Positions 26,033 through 34,411 of a DNA stretch of 64,000 nucleotides are shown here, piece by piece. The first letter of the stretch is position 1. Each line of letters begins with the position of its first letter. The notes below the pieces were generated by a model. The model saw only the letters and a list, made by a program, of their open reading frames with translations, did not search any database and was not told the DNA's origin. Both the position numbers and the translations under genes were made by a program. The stretch is from Shinella fusca (lineage in GTDB: Bacteria; Pseudomonadota; Alphaproteobacteria; Rhizobiales; Rhizobiaceae), in the NCBI RefSeq assembly GCF_014203155.1, contig NZ_JACHIK010000007.1, forward strand, positions 124,001 through 188,000, in the 5' to 3' direction.

Positions 26033-27328
26033 TCAGCTCGACAGGCGCGGGGATTTTACCGTCTTGAGGAAGAGCGCCTTCATGGCCGCCTCGATGCCCT
26101 CGGTGGGGCTGACCTCGAAATAGAGGCCGTCGCTGGCGCATTCCTTCATCTTCGTGCCGATCTCGTTCTGGAAGGGCGAGATCCAGGTATTGTACCAATC
26201 GTTGGTGGGGAGCGGCAGGTAGGTCGTATAAAGGACCGCGATGCGGATGCCGCGCTTCTTCAGGGCGTCGCAGTATTTCGTGTCGATCGGCTCCTGGCAG
26301 CGGTTGCCGGTCAGCTTCTTCGTGCAACCCTTGGCCTTCTCGCTGTCGCCGACACCATCGGCGACGAAGAAGACGACCTTTTCCCGGCTCGCCGTGCTGC
26401 TGCCGTCGCCCGGATCGTCGATCTCGCCGCCGATCTTGGTGAGCGCATCGTCGAAACTGGTCTGCTGGTCGTTGTTGTAGCCCTGCTTGGGAATGCTCAT
26501 GAGCTTGATGTTCGCCGTCGCCTTCTTCAGCGTATTGAGGTCCGACGTCAGCTTGGAGACCGTGAAGAGCTTCACGTCCGTCGCCGCCTCGCCGAACGTA
26601 TAGGCGGCGATGCGGAACTGGTTGGCGTATTTCTGCGTGGCGACGGCCTCGTCCATGAGGGCCGCCGTCGCCTTCGCCACCACGTCGATGCGAATGGTCG
26701 CGCCGATCTTCCGGGCGAGGTTGTAGTAGCTGTTCTTGTCGTCGACGCCGTTGTTGACGATATGGCAGGCGAAGGCGCACTTGTCGGAAGTCGCCGCCAC
26801 CATCTTGGCGACGTCGCCCGGCGTCGCGCCCACGCCCATCGAGGGCGTGTTGTCGAGCAGCATGTAGAAGTCGGTGAAGCTCTCCGTCTGGTAGACGGCC
26901 GTCGCCGTGCCGCTCACCGTGATCACGTCGTGGCCGATGATCCGCAGGAAGGTTGTCGGCACGGCGGCGGAGAAATGCACCGCGGACGACAGGTTGTTGC
27001 CCTTCTTGTTTACCGTGACGGCAACGTCCACCGGCGCCTGGAGAAAGGAATCGCTGCTCTGGGAGAGGAAAAGCTCGCGCCCGTCGGCGTTCGCGACCGG
27101 GACGTCGCCGTCCGCCGACATCTTGATCGCCGCCGCAACGCCCTTCGACTGCTCGGTGATCGCCCCGAGGGCTGCGGAATCGGCCGCGTCCATCAGCTGC
27201 GAGCGGATGCGCAGGGCATTGGTGAAATCGATCGCCATGCCCGCGCAGCCGAGGAGCGGCACCATGATGAGCGCAGTGAGAATCCCGAAATTCCCCTGCC
27301 TGTCGGATAGAATGCGGCGTGGCTGCAA
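26033..27328 (-). CDS. TadG-like protein: Tad_N (TadE/G N-terminal) plus von Willebrand A-type domain
   Basis: 431 residues from TTG 27328, preceded by GGGGAA; a TTG at 27385 has no ribosome site. The N-terminus RRILSDRQGNFGILTALIMVPLLGCAGMAIDFTNA is the TadE/TadG transmembrane motif. Residues ~60-130 continue the Tad_N domain (QLMDAADSAALGA). From ~155 a vWA-like domain begins with the metal-site variant DNTPSM in FYMLLDNTPSMGVG and runs to the C-terminus. Such proteins are pseudopilin-like or surface-exposed partners of Tad pili. No other tad/cpa genes lie nearby, so it is an orphan copy. Confidence 0.87.
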   Translation of the reverse strand: MQPRRILSDRQGNFGILTALIMVPLLGCAGMAIDFTNALRIRSQLMDAADSAALGAITEQSKGVAAAIKMSADGDVPVANADGRELFLSQSSDSFLQAPVDVAVTVNKKGNNLSSAVHFSAAVPTTFLRIIGHDVITVSGTATAVYQTESFTDFYMLLDNTPSMGVGATPGDVAKMVAATSDKCAFACHIVNNGVDDKNSYYNLARKIGATIRIDVVAKATAALMDEAVATQKYANQFRIAAYTFGEAATDVKLFTVSKLTSDLNTLKKATANIKLMSIPKQGYNNDQQTSFDDALTKIGGEIDDPGDGSSTASREKVVFFVADGVGDSEKAKGCTKKLTGNRCQEPIDTKYCDALKKRGIRIAVLYTTYLPLPTNDWYNTWISPFQNEIGTKMKECASDGLYFEVSPTEGIEAAMKALFLKTVKSPRLSS

Positions 27329-27384
27329 CGTCGTTTCCCCAATGCCCCGTCTTTGAAGCGGAGCATCGCATGAGGAAATGAACA

Positions 27385-27399
27385 ATTAGTAATACTAAT
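27385..27399. repeat. 15-bp perfect inverted repeat upstream of the TadG-like gene
   Basis: ATTAGTA (27385-27391), A, TACTAAT (27393-27399). It is AT-rich in a GC-rich setting and lies ~57 bases ahead of the TTG start, so it could be an operator or promoter part. Confidence 0.45.
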
Positions 27400-27418
27400 C
27401 CGGCCGCTTCGCACCCCG

Positions 27419-28273
27419 TCAGGAAACGACGGCGCGATCGGTGACGCGGCGCCAGTTCGTGCCGTCGCTGAAGGCGAGGACGGCGCCGCCCGACGCGTCT
27501 GTGACGTGGATGATCTGCCCCGCCCCGGCGCCGGCGGGCGGCAGGGCGGCGACCGTGTAGCCGGCGACCCGCACGGGCCCGGCGACATCGAGCCTGCAGA
27601 CCGGCGTCGCGCTCAAGCCGACACCGAGGTTGCCGGTCGCCGCGTCCGCCCGCATAACTTCGGTAAAGGTGCCGCCGTCGGAGGAGACCTTGACGGTGAG
27701 ATTGTCATCGCCGACGAGGCCGATCTCGGCGCGGCCGGAAAAGCCGGTCTGGAGCAGGAGCGAGGCGGTGTTGCCGGTGCCCGCCTTGTTGATGACCTTG
27801 CGGGCGTCGCCGCTGCCGGGCGTGACGTCGTCATGGCTGAGAAGCTCGGCATTCGCCTTGACGGCCAGCCGGTTGTTCGCGTCCGCGCCGGTGTTGATGC
27901 CGAGGGAGGGCACGTTGTCGCCCGAAAGCGGGATCGTCCGCCAGGCCGTGCCGTCGAACAGCAGGAACCGGCCGGTATCCATCGCGTAGGCAAGAAAGCC
28001 GGCGGCCGGCGGGATGGCCGTGAAGGCGCCGTCCTGGAAGACCGCGATATGGGTTTCGGCAAGGATGTCCCAGGCGGGGCCGGACCGGCCGGCGGGCAGG
28101 ATATAGGCATCGCCCTCCGCCGGCGTGCCCGGTTCCCCGGTCGTCGTCGCGGACTTCACCGCGCATTGCACCACGGCGTCGAGCCGGCGCAGGCTCTCGT
28201 TGACGGTGACGTGCTTCTGGGCCTGCGACGGCATTACATAGCCAAGGCCGATGCGCGGCGAAACTTCTGTCAT
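27419..28273 (-). CDS. DUF2793 domain-containing protein (phage/GTA tail-like)
   Basis: 284 residues. Residues ~5-95 are a DUF2793 domain: PRIGLGYVMPSQAQKHVTVNESLRRLDAVVQCAV, AYILPAGRSGPAWDILAETHIAVFQDGAFTAIPP and FLLFDGTAWRTIPL. The C-terminal ~150 residues are rich in Gly, Thr and Asn with repeated short beta-type segments (NLGVGLSATPVCRLDVAGPVRV), like tail-fibre or spike proteins. DUF2793 is often found with gene-transfer-agent or phage-tail genes, but no other structural phage gene is present here. Co-directional with the TadG-like gene. Confidence 0.8.
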   Translation of the reverse strand: MTEVSPRIGLGYVMPSQAQKHVTVNESLRRLDAVVQCAVKSATTTGEPGTPAEGDAYILPAGRSGPAWDILAETHIAVFQDGAFTAIPPAAGFLAYAMDTGRFLLFDGTAWRTIPLSGDNVPSLGINTGADANNRLAVKANAELLSHDDVTPGSGDARKVINKAGTGNTASLLLQTGFSGRAEIGLVGDDNLTVKVSSDGGTFTEVMRADAATGNLGVGLSATPVCRLDVAGPVRVAGYTVAALPPAGAGAGQIIHVTDASGGAVLAFSDGTNWRRVTDRAVVS

Positions 28274-28358
28274 GTTCCTGATCCTCGATGACGTTGCGCG
28301 ATGTCGCGGACTCTAGCATCGAGGGGAAAGGCGGGGACGAAGGGGGAAATTCCCGTCG

Positions 28359-30041
28359 TCAGGCGAGCCAGGCCGGCAGGCGTGGCGGCACGCGGCCGGT
28401 CAGCGCCGCCTCCACGCAATCGGCAAGGTTGCCGAAGCGCACGGTGCGGCCGGAAAGACCCGGGCCGTAATGGGCGTATTTGCCGGAATTGGTGATGAGC
28501 GCCCGCGTCTTCGTCGGGAAGACGGGCTCGGAGATCGAGCACCAGCAGAGGTCCGGCAGCACCTGCACACCGCTTTCCCGCAGCCGGGCAAGGACGTCGC
28601 CGGCTTCGGCCATGACGTCGCGGCCGGCGGTGACGATCACCGTGACGTCCCCGTGCCGCTTGCGGCCGGCAAGCGCGTCGGCGAAGGCGCGGCATTCGGA
28701 GGCCGAGGCATGCGGGCTGCCGATGGCGACGAGCTCGACTTCTTCGGGGCCGTCGTTGAACATCGTCCAGACGTCGATCATGTCGGCGCGGGTGATCGCC
28801 GCACGGTCGGCATCCGGCGCGGCGGCGCCCTCGGCCTCGGGCGTCACGCCCTCGATATGCAGCATGGGTGCGGCCGAGGTGGTGCCGAAGGCGGCGCAGA
28901 GGGCCTTGAGGTCGTCCCGCGTCGGTTTCGCATCGACAAGGCCGGTGAGGAGGGGGATGCGGTCCGGCGCGGCGCGGCCGGCGAGATAGCCGACCAGCGG
29001 CCAGAAGGCGTCGTCGATCTTCTCGGGAAGCTCCACCGCGATGACGCGGCTCGCCTTGCGGTGTTCGGCAAGATAGACGCCGGAAAGCGGCGCGCGGCCG
29101 GTGAGGGCGATGCAGAGGTCGAGGAAGTCCGGGTGCTTGGCCGTGCGCGCGCCGAGCACGGTGTTGGCGAAGATCACGGCATTGGATTCGGCCCAGGCGA
29201 TCGCCTCGCCCGCCTTCGGCGCGCTGTCGAGCAGGTAGGGCGAGCAGGTAAAGGTCGGCCGGCAGCCCATGCGCACATAGGCGTCGGCAAGCCGGGCGGC
29301 CGGATCGCCGAAGTCGTGCGGCACGCCCTGCCTCTCCCAGTTGGCGCGGTCGACGGAAATGGCGTTCATCGTGGTCGGCACGCGCACCTTCGCGCCCATG
29401 TCCGCCATCTTCTCGGCAAAGGTCAGGTTGGCGGGGCTGGCATAGATGCAGCCGTCGATATGGCCCTGCACCACGTCGACGAGCTTTTCCGCGCCCTGCT
29501 GGGCGGCCATGGCGGCGGTGATGCGCATGGCGAGCTGCACGGCGATGCCGTCGCGGCCCTCCAGCATGGCGCGGTCGTCGCCGGTGAGGTCGAGCGCGGC
29601 GGTGGCGGGCGGGGAGACGGGGACCGTCAGGCCGTCGGCCTCGATGGCCGTGTCGCCTATCCTTGCCGACTTCGCCCGACAGAGCGTGTCGAAGGCATCG
29701 TGAGAGAGGCGCAGCACCGGCAGCGACTTGCCGAACATCTCGGCGGCGATGAGCGCGCCGAGGGTCAGCACGTCCTCCGCCTCGCTGAAGATGAGGGCCG
29801 CGGGCGCGCGGCCGGTCAGCGCGAGGTCGAGCAGCACGCCGGAGCCCGTGCAGGAGCCGCGGCTCGACGGCATCATCAGGATGCCGCCGGTGATCGTTCT
29901 GCCGTGCAGCGGATGGTGCACGTCGATGACCTTGCCGGTCGCCGGATCGACCCCGCCCCAGAAGCTCAGCGCCTCTCCCGCCGCGATGATCGGGCCGGCG
30001 GCGGTGCCGGCGAGGATGCTGCGGGCGGAAAGGTCGGCCAT
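28359..30041 (-). CDS. acnX: Aconitase X, fused small and large domains (cis-3-hydroxy-L-proline dehydratase type)
   Basis: 560 residues. Residues ~5-130 are the swivelling small domain (DUF126: [38 protein letters not shown]), fused to the large DUF521 domain (~140-550: [87 protein letters not shown]). Fused bacterial AcnX proteins have been characterised as cis-3-hydroxy-L-proline dehydratases giving delta1-pyrroline-2-carboxylate; the context here agrees. It is ten bases after the D-amino-acid dehydrogenase gene, at the end of the transporter operon. The specific substrate is inferred. Confidence 0.88.
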   Translation of the reverse strand: MADLSARSILAGTAAGPIIAAGEALSFWGGVDPATGKVIDVHHPLHGRTITGGILMMPSSRGSCTGSGVLLDLALTGRAPAALIFSEAEDVLTLGALIAAEMFGKSLPVLRLSHDAFDTLCRAKSARIGDTAIEADGLTVPVSPPATAALDLTGDDRAMLEGRDGIAVQLAMRITAAMAAQQGAEKLVDVVQGHIDGCIYASPANLTFAEKMADMGAKVRVPTTMNAISVDRANWERQGVPHDFGDPAARLADAYVRMGCRPTFTCSPYLLDSAPKAGEAIAWAESNAVIFANTVLGARTAKHPDFLDLCIALTGRAPLSGVYLAEHRKASRVIAVELPEKIDDAFWPLVGYLAGRAAPDRIPLLTGLVDAKPTRDDLKALCAAFGTTSAAPMLHIEGVTPEAEGAAAPDADRAAITRADMIDVWTMFNDGPEEVELVAIGSPHASASECRAFADALAGRKRHGDVTVIVTAGRDVMAEAGDVLARLRESGVQVLPDLCWCSISEPVFPTKTRALITNSGKYAHYGPGLSGRTVRFGNLADCVEAALTGRVPPRLPAWLA

Positions 30042-30051
30042 GGGACGGCTC

Positions 30052-31302
30052 CTAGAAGCGTTGCGGAGAGAAGGGGGCGATGTCGATGCTCGTCGGCTGC
30101 CCCGTCAGGAGCTCGGCGACGAGACGGGCGGTGCCGGCCGACTGGGTGAGGCCGAGATGGCCGTGGCCGAAGGCGTAGACGACGTTCGCCGTCGCGCGGG
30201 CGCGGCCGATGGCCGGCAGGCTGTCCGGCATGGAGGGGCGGAAGCCCATCCACTGCACGCCGCCGTCCGGCTTCAGGCCGGGCAGGAAGCGCCGCGCCTT
30301 CTCCAGCATGGCTTCCGACCGGCGGAAGTTCGGCGGTAGCTTCAGTCCGCCGAGCTCCACCGCGCCGCCAACGCGGATGCCGGTCGAAAGCCGGGTGACG
30401 ACGAAGCCGTGGCCGCCGAAGGTGACCTGCGTGCGGAGGTCGAAGGCGTCCGCCGGCAGCGTCGTGTTGTAGCCGCGCTCGGTTTCGAGCGGGATGTTTT
30501 CGCCAAGGCCGCGCGCAAGAAGGTGCGAGAAGGCGCCGGCTGCGAGCACGACCCGCTCCACGCGCCGCGTGCGCCCGTCCGCGGTGGCGATCTCCACGCC
30601 GCCGTCTATGGCTTTCAGGCCGGAGACCTCGGCGCGCTCGATCACGCCGCCCCTGGCACGGAAATGGTCGGCGAGCGCCAGCGTGTAGAGCTTCGGGTCG
30701 GCGATGGAATACCAGCCGGGCGTGAAGGTGCCGTGCGTGAAGCGCGGGGCGAGGCCGGGCTGGATCTCCGCCATCCCGGCGGCGTCCATGTGGCGGAATT
30801 CGATGCCGTGTTCCGCGCGGGCCTTCCAGCCGGGCAGCGAGGTGTCGAGCTCGGCTTGGCTCTCGTAGACCTGGAGATTGCCTTCCTTGCGCAGCATGGA
30901 CGCCGTGCCGGTCTCAGTGAGGAACGGTTCGAGCGCGGCCTTGGAAAGGTCCATCAGCGCCGTCTGCGCGGCGGTGGAAAGGGCGACGCGGCTCGCCGAG
31001 CAGGCGCGCCAGAAGCGGAACATCCACGGCGCGATCTGCATGGCATAGGACGGCGGTATGCTGAGCGGCCCGAGCGGGTCGAGCAGCCATTTCGGCGCTT
31101 TCCTCAGGATGCCGGGCGAGGCGAGCGGCAGGATGTCGGTGAAGGCGAAGGCGCCTGCGTTGCCGGCGGAGGCGCCCGCGGCGGGAGCCTCGCGTTCGAG
31201 GACGGTGACGGCAAGGCCGCGCGCCTCAAGCGCGATGGCGGCCGACAGGCCGACCACGCCGGCGCCGATGACGACGACGCCGGGCTCGATTTCGGTTTTC
31301 AT
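30052..31302 (-). CDS. hypO: FAD-dependent D-amino acid (D-hydroxyproline) dehydrogenase
   Basis: 416 residues of the DadA/DAO family. The N-terminal dinucleotide fingerprint [29 protein letters not shown] binds [11 protein letters not shown] and the C-terminal [23 protein letters not shown] are typical of DadA. Within this gene set it most likely oxidises cis-4-hydroxy-D-proline to 1-pyrroline-4-hydroxy-2-carboxylate (HypO/LhpB role). Preceded by the importer ATPase (7-base gap) and followed by acnX (10-base gap). General D-amino-acid or D-proline oxidation is the alternative. Confidence 0.85.
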   Translation of the reverse strand: MKTEIEPGVVVIGAGVVGLSAAIALEARGLAVTVLEREAPAAGASAGNAGAFAFTDILPLASPGILRKAPKWLLDPLGPLSIPPSYAMQIAPWMFRFWRACSASRVALSTAAQTALMDLSKAALEPFLTETGTASMLRKEGNLQVYESQAELDTSLPGWKARAEHGIEFRHMDAAGMAEIQPGLAPRFTHGTFTPGWYSIADPKLYTLALADHFRARGGVIERAEVSGLKAIDGGVEIATADGRTRRVERVVLAAGAFSHLLARGLGENIPLETERGYNTTLPADAFDLRTQVTFGGHGFVVTRLSTGIRVGGAVELGGLKLPPNFRRSEAMLEKARRFLPGLKPDGGVQWMGFRPSMPDSLPAIGRARATANVVYAFGHGHLGLTQSAGTARLVAELLTGQPTSIDIAPFSPQRF

Positions 31303-31309
31303 GTTGGCC

Positions 31310-32032
31310 TCAGTGCGTTGCGGCGAGGAAGGTCTGGAGCTCGGGGTCCTTCGGCGCGTCGAACAGCTCTTCCGGCGGGGCGATCTCGGCCATCACGCCC
31401 TTGTGGAAGAAGGCAACGCGGTCGGAGACCTCGCGGGCGAACTTCATTTCATGCGTCACGCAGATCATCGTCATGCCCTCGGAGGCGAGCATGCGCAGCG
31501 TGTCGAGCACTTCGCCGACGAGCTGCGGGTCGAGCGCCGAGGTCACCTCGTCGAACAGCATGTAGGCTGGCGACATGGCGAGCGCGCGGGCGATCGCCAT
31601 GCGCTGCTGCTGGCCGCCGGACATGCGGCTCGGATAGACCTTGAGCTTGTCGGCGAGCCCGACATGGCTGAGCTGCTTGACGGCCATCGCCTCGGCCTCG
31701 GCCTTCGACTGGCCGAGCACCTTGACCGGCGCCAGCATGACGTTCTCCAGCACGGTCAGGTGCGGGAAGGCGTTGAACTGCTGGAAGACGATGCCGAGCT
31801 TGCGCCGCAGCTTGTTGAGGTCCGTGCCCTTGGCATGGACGTCGGTGCCGTCGACGACGATGCGGCCGGCGTCGATGGTCTCCAGCCCGTTGATGCAGGT
31901 CAGCAGCGTCGACTTGCCCGAGCCCGAGCCGCCGATGATGGTCAGCACCTCGCCCTTCTTCACGGTGAGGTTGATCCCCTTGAGGACTTCGAGCTGGCCG
32001 AAGGATTTGCGGACGTTTTCGATCTCAATCAT
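31310..32032 (-). CDS. Polar amino acid ABC importer, ATPase
   Basis: 240 residues from ATG 32032. All motifs of the PAAT-family ATPase are intact: Walker A GGSGSGKST, Q-loop VFQQFNAFPHLTVLENV, signature MSGGQQQRMAIARAL, Walker B MLFDEVTSALDPQLVGEVL, and H-loop VTHEM. It overlaps the upstream permease by 8 bases. With the two permeases and binding protein it forms one importer, probably for hydroxyprolines given its operon partners. Confidence 0.95.
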   Translation of the reverse strand: MIEIENVRKSFGQLEVLKGINLTVKKGEVLTIIGGSGSGKSTLLTCINGLETIDAGRIVVDGTDVHAKGTDLNKLRRKLGIVFQQFNAFPHLTVLENVMLAPVKVLGQSKAEAEAMAVKQLSHVGLADKLKVYPSRMSGGQQQRMAIARALAMSPAYMLFDEVTSALDPQLVGEVLDTLRMLASEGMTMICVTHEMKFAREVSDRVAFFHKGVMAEIAPPEELFDAPKDPELQTFLAATH

Positions 32033-32678
32033 TGGGGGACCACCGTTTTTCGAGATACCCGCCAAGCCGGGCGACTGGGAAGGAGATGATGAAGTAGATG
32101 GCGCCGCAGATGATGAGGATGAACAGCGGCTCCTGAAGGCGCGTGACGAGGATCTGCGAGGCGCGCAGCAGCTCGATGAGGCCGAGCCAGAGCACGAGCG
32201 CCGAATCCTTCATGACGCCGAGCGTCAGGCCGATCCAGGCGGGCAGCGAGACGCGCGTGGCGAGCGGGGCCACGATGTAGCGCATGTCCTGCCACCAGGT
32301 GAGACCCAGCGAGCGGGCGGCGCGGCGCGTCGTCGCCGGCACGGAGGAGATGCCGCCGCGCACGATCTCGGTGCAATAAGCGGCCGTATAGAGCGACAGC
32401 ACGACGCAGGACGTGGTGAAGGGCGGCCAGCCGAGCTTGAAGATAGACTGCGCCGCATTGCCGAGCACGAGCTGGATGAGCAGCGGCACGGAGCGGAAGA
32501 CGTCGAGCAGGAAGGTCAGCGGGATCGACCAGTAGGGACCGGCCTGGTTGCGGATGACGCCGAAGACGATGCCGAGGATGGTGCCCGCGATGACGGAGAC
32601 GGCGGTGACGGCGAGCGTCATGGCCGCGCCCTGCGCGAGGAAGCCGAGATCGGCCAGGGTGAGGGAGGTGTCGAACAT
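32025..32678 (-). CDS. Polar amino acid ABC importer, permease 2
   Basis: 217 residues with about five membrane helices. The HisM/GlnP-type permease signature is present (EIVRGGISSVPATTRRAARSLGLTWWQDMRYIVAPLA). It sits 12 bases after permease 1 and overlaps the ATPase gene by 8 bases. It acts in the inner membrane as half of a heterodimeric channel. Confidence 0.93.
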   Translation of the reverse strand: MFDTSLTLADLGFLAQGAAMTLAVTAVSVIAGTILGIVFGVIRNQAGPYWSIPLTFLLDVFRSVPLLIQLVLGNAAQSIFKLGWPPFTTSCVVLSLYTAAYCTEIVRGGISSVPATTRRAARSLGLTWWQDMRYIVAPLATRVSLPAWIGLTLGVMKDSALVLWLGLIELLRASQILVTRLQEPLFILIICGAIYFIISFPVARLGGYLEKRWSPND

Positions 32679-32690
32679 GGCTTACCCCTC

Positions 32691-33356
32691 TCAGTAGCGG
32701 AACATGCGCGCGGCGAAGAGGCGCGCGATGAGCGTCACGGCCTTGGCGATGAGATAGTAGATCACCGCCGCGATCGCGAAGAATTCGAAGGTGCGGAAGG
32801 AACGGGCGTTCAGCTCCTGCGTGACGCCGGCAAGGTCGGTATTCATGCCGACGGTGACGCCGAGCGAGGTCATCAGGATCGCCCAGACCATCTGGTTGGT
32901 GGCCGGCAGGAAGGCGACGCGCAGCATCTGCGGCAGCACGATGTAGCGGAAGGCCTGCAGCGGCGTCATGCCGAGCGAACGGCCGGCGCGCGTCTGCGTG
33001 TCCGGGATCGCCTTCAGCGCGCCGCGGAAGTTCTCCGCAAGATAGCCGGCATTGTTGAAGGCGATGCCGACCAGAAGCGCCGTATAGGGGCTGAGGTGGA
33101 TGCCGAAATTGCCGAGGCCGAAATGGGCCATGTAGATCTGGAAGAGCGCCGGCGTGTTGCGCGCGATCTCGACCCAGCCCGTGGCGAAGCCGCTCAAGGC
33201 GCGGTTGCCGGACAGGCGGAAGAGCGTCAGCGCCAGGGCGACCGCAAGGCCGACGACCATGGACAGGATCGCGATCTGCAGCGTGACCAGAGCGCCGTCC
33301 AGCATCTGCGGCAGCGCCTTGAACGCCTGGTTCCAGTGGAAGGAATAACTGATCAT
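32691..33356 (-). CDS. Polar amino acid ABC importer, permease 1
   Basis: 221 residues from ATG 33356, preceded by AAGGGTGAG. Five hydrophobic helices and the coupling motif AENFRGALKAIPDTQTRAGRSLGMTPLQAFRYIVLP (EAA loop) assign it to the HisMQ family. It is 68 bases downstream of the binding-protein gene, with no strong terminator between. Confidence 0.93.
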   Translation of the reverse strand: MISYSFHWNQAFKALPQMLDGALVTLQIAILSMVVGLAVALALTLFRLSGNRALSGFATGWVEIARNTPALFQIYMAHFGLGNFGIHLSPYTALLVGIAFNNAGYLAENFRGALKAIPDTQTRAGRSLGMTPLQAFRYIVLPQMLRVAFLPATNQMVWAILMTSLGVTVGMNTDLAGVTQELNARSFRTFEFFAIAAVIYYLIAKAVTLIARLFAARMFRY

Positions 33357-33424
33357 TGCCGTCTCACCCTTCGGAAACGAACAGCGGCGCGGGAGATCGT
33401 CCCGCGCCGCCGGGAAGCGGCAGA

Positions 33425-34234
33425 TTAGCGATAAACGCCGTTGACGGACAGGGACGGAAGGTCGCCGCCGACCCACTTCTCGTAGAGCTCGGCGTAGCGG
33501 CCGGTACGGACCTGCTGGTTGATGAAGAGGTTCAGGTAGTTGATGAGGCCGTATTCTTCGCGGTTGGTGAAGAGCGAGACGTAGTCGATGTCGTAAGGAG
33601 CCATGCCGACGACGGAGATGCCGGCGAACTTGCCGCTCTTGACGTTGGACTGGGCAACCGTCGAGGTCGAGACGGTGGCGTCGATCTGGCCCTGGCTGAG
33701 CGCGAGGAAGACGTCGGCCTGGGTCTGGTACGGACGGAATTCCCCGGCGCCCCATTCCTTGACCGATTTTTCGAGCGCGATGGCCTCGAACGTGCCGGCG
33801 GTGGCGCCGACGGTCTTGCCCTTCATGTCCTCGAAGGACTTGATGCCCGACTTGTCGTTGGCGGTGACGGCCATCTGGAAGGCGAAGTAGGGGATCGTCA
33901 TGCCGACGGTCTTGGCGCGTTCCAGCGTGTCGGAGGTCGAGGCGACGCCGACGTCGACGCGGCCGGACATCAGGGCCGGGATGCGTTCCGGGAAGGGCGT
34001 TTCGACGATTTCGGCCGTGACGCCGAGCGCCTTGGCGAGGTCGTTGCAGTAATCGACGTCGAAGCCGATCGGGTTGTTGTTCTCGTCGCGCGAGCCCATC
34101 GGCGGGAAGTCGAGGACGACGGCGCAGCGCAGCGTGCCGGACGAGATGATGTCGTCCAGCTTGTCGGCCTTGGCCGGGCTGGTCAAAGCGGTGGCGGCAA
34201 CGAGGCCGAAGGCGAGGACCGAGGTCTTCTTCAT
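33425..34234 (-). CDS. Polar amino acid ABC importer, periplasmic substrate-binding protein
   Basis: 269 residues. The signal peptide MKKTSVLAFGLVAATALTSPAKA is probably cut before DKLDD. The mature protein is an SBP family 3 (type II) amino-acid-binding protein (GTLRCAVVLDFPPMG, PIGFDVDYCNDLAKALGV, FPERIPALMSGRVDVGVASTS with the Arg/Asp residues that hold an amino-acid head group). First gene of the importer-hypO-acnX operon. The 11-bp-spaced operator array lies 80 bases upstream. Confidence 0.94.
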   Translation of the reverse strand: MKKTSVLAFGLVAATALTSPAKADKLDDIISSGTLRCAVVLDFPPMGSRDENNNPIGFDVDYCNDLAKALGVTAEIVETPFPERIPALMSGRVDVGVASTSDTLERAKTVGMTIPYFAFQMAVTANDKSGIKSFEDMKGKTVGATAGTFEAIALEKSVKEWGAGEFRPYQTQADVFLALSQGQIDATVSTSTVAQSNVKSGKFAGISVVGMAPYDIDYVSLFTNREEYGLINYLNLFINQQVRTGRYAELYEKWVGGDLPSLSVNGVYR

Positions 34235-34312
34235 AACTCTCTCCCTGGGTTGGTCTGTCGATCCACGCGGGCGGAGGTCCGTCCTGCGCCAGAGGCGTAA
34301 ATCTCCTCTAAA

Positions 34313-34340
34313 ATACAAGTAATATACAAAAAGTATATAC
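34313..34340. promoter_or_regulatory. Operator array D (importer operon)
   Basis: ATACAA at 34313-34318 and again at 34324-34329, exactly 11 bases apart, with a weaker ATATAC at 34335-34340. It lies 80 bases upstream of the binding-protein start. The same hexamers and spacing recur at 35990, 38289 and 39041. Confidence 0.65.
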
Positions 34341-34357
34341 CTGCGGCGAGAAAATGT

Positions 34358-34393
34358 GCGGAGCATGGCCGTTCCGTGACGGCCGCGCTCCGC
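34358..34393 (-). terminator. Terminator of the semialdehyde dehydrogenase gene
   Basis: GCGGAGC (34358-34364) pairs with GCTCCGC (34387-34393), with an inner GGCCGT/ACGGCC stem. On the reverse strand it is followed by ACATTTTC. It lies 18 bases past the dehydrogenase stop and isolates that gene from the importer operon. Confidence 0.75.
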
Positions 34394-34411
34394 AGGGGGC
34401 AGGCCCTTGAC

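Noticed and set aside
25908-28273. Possible genomic island or prophage remnant inserted at tRNA-Ser
   Set aside because: No integrase, no duplicated tRNA end and no other phage structural genes are seen. The DUF2793 and TadG genes alone do not establish an island, so only a weak note was kept in the findings.
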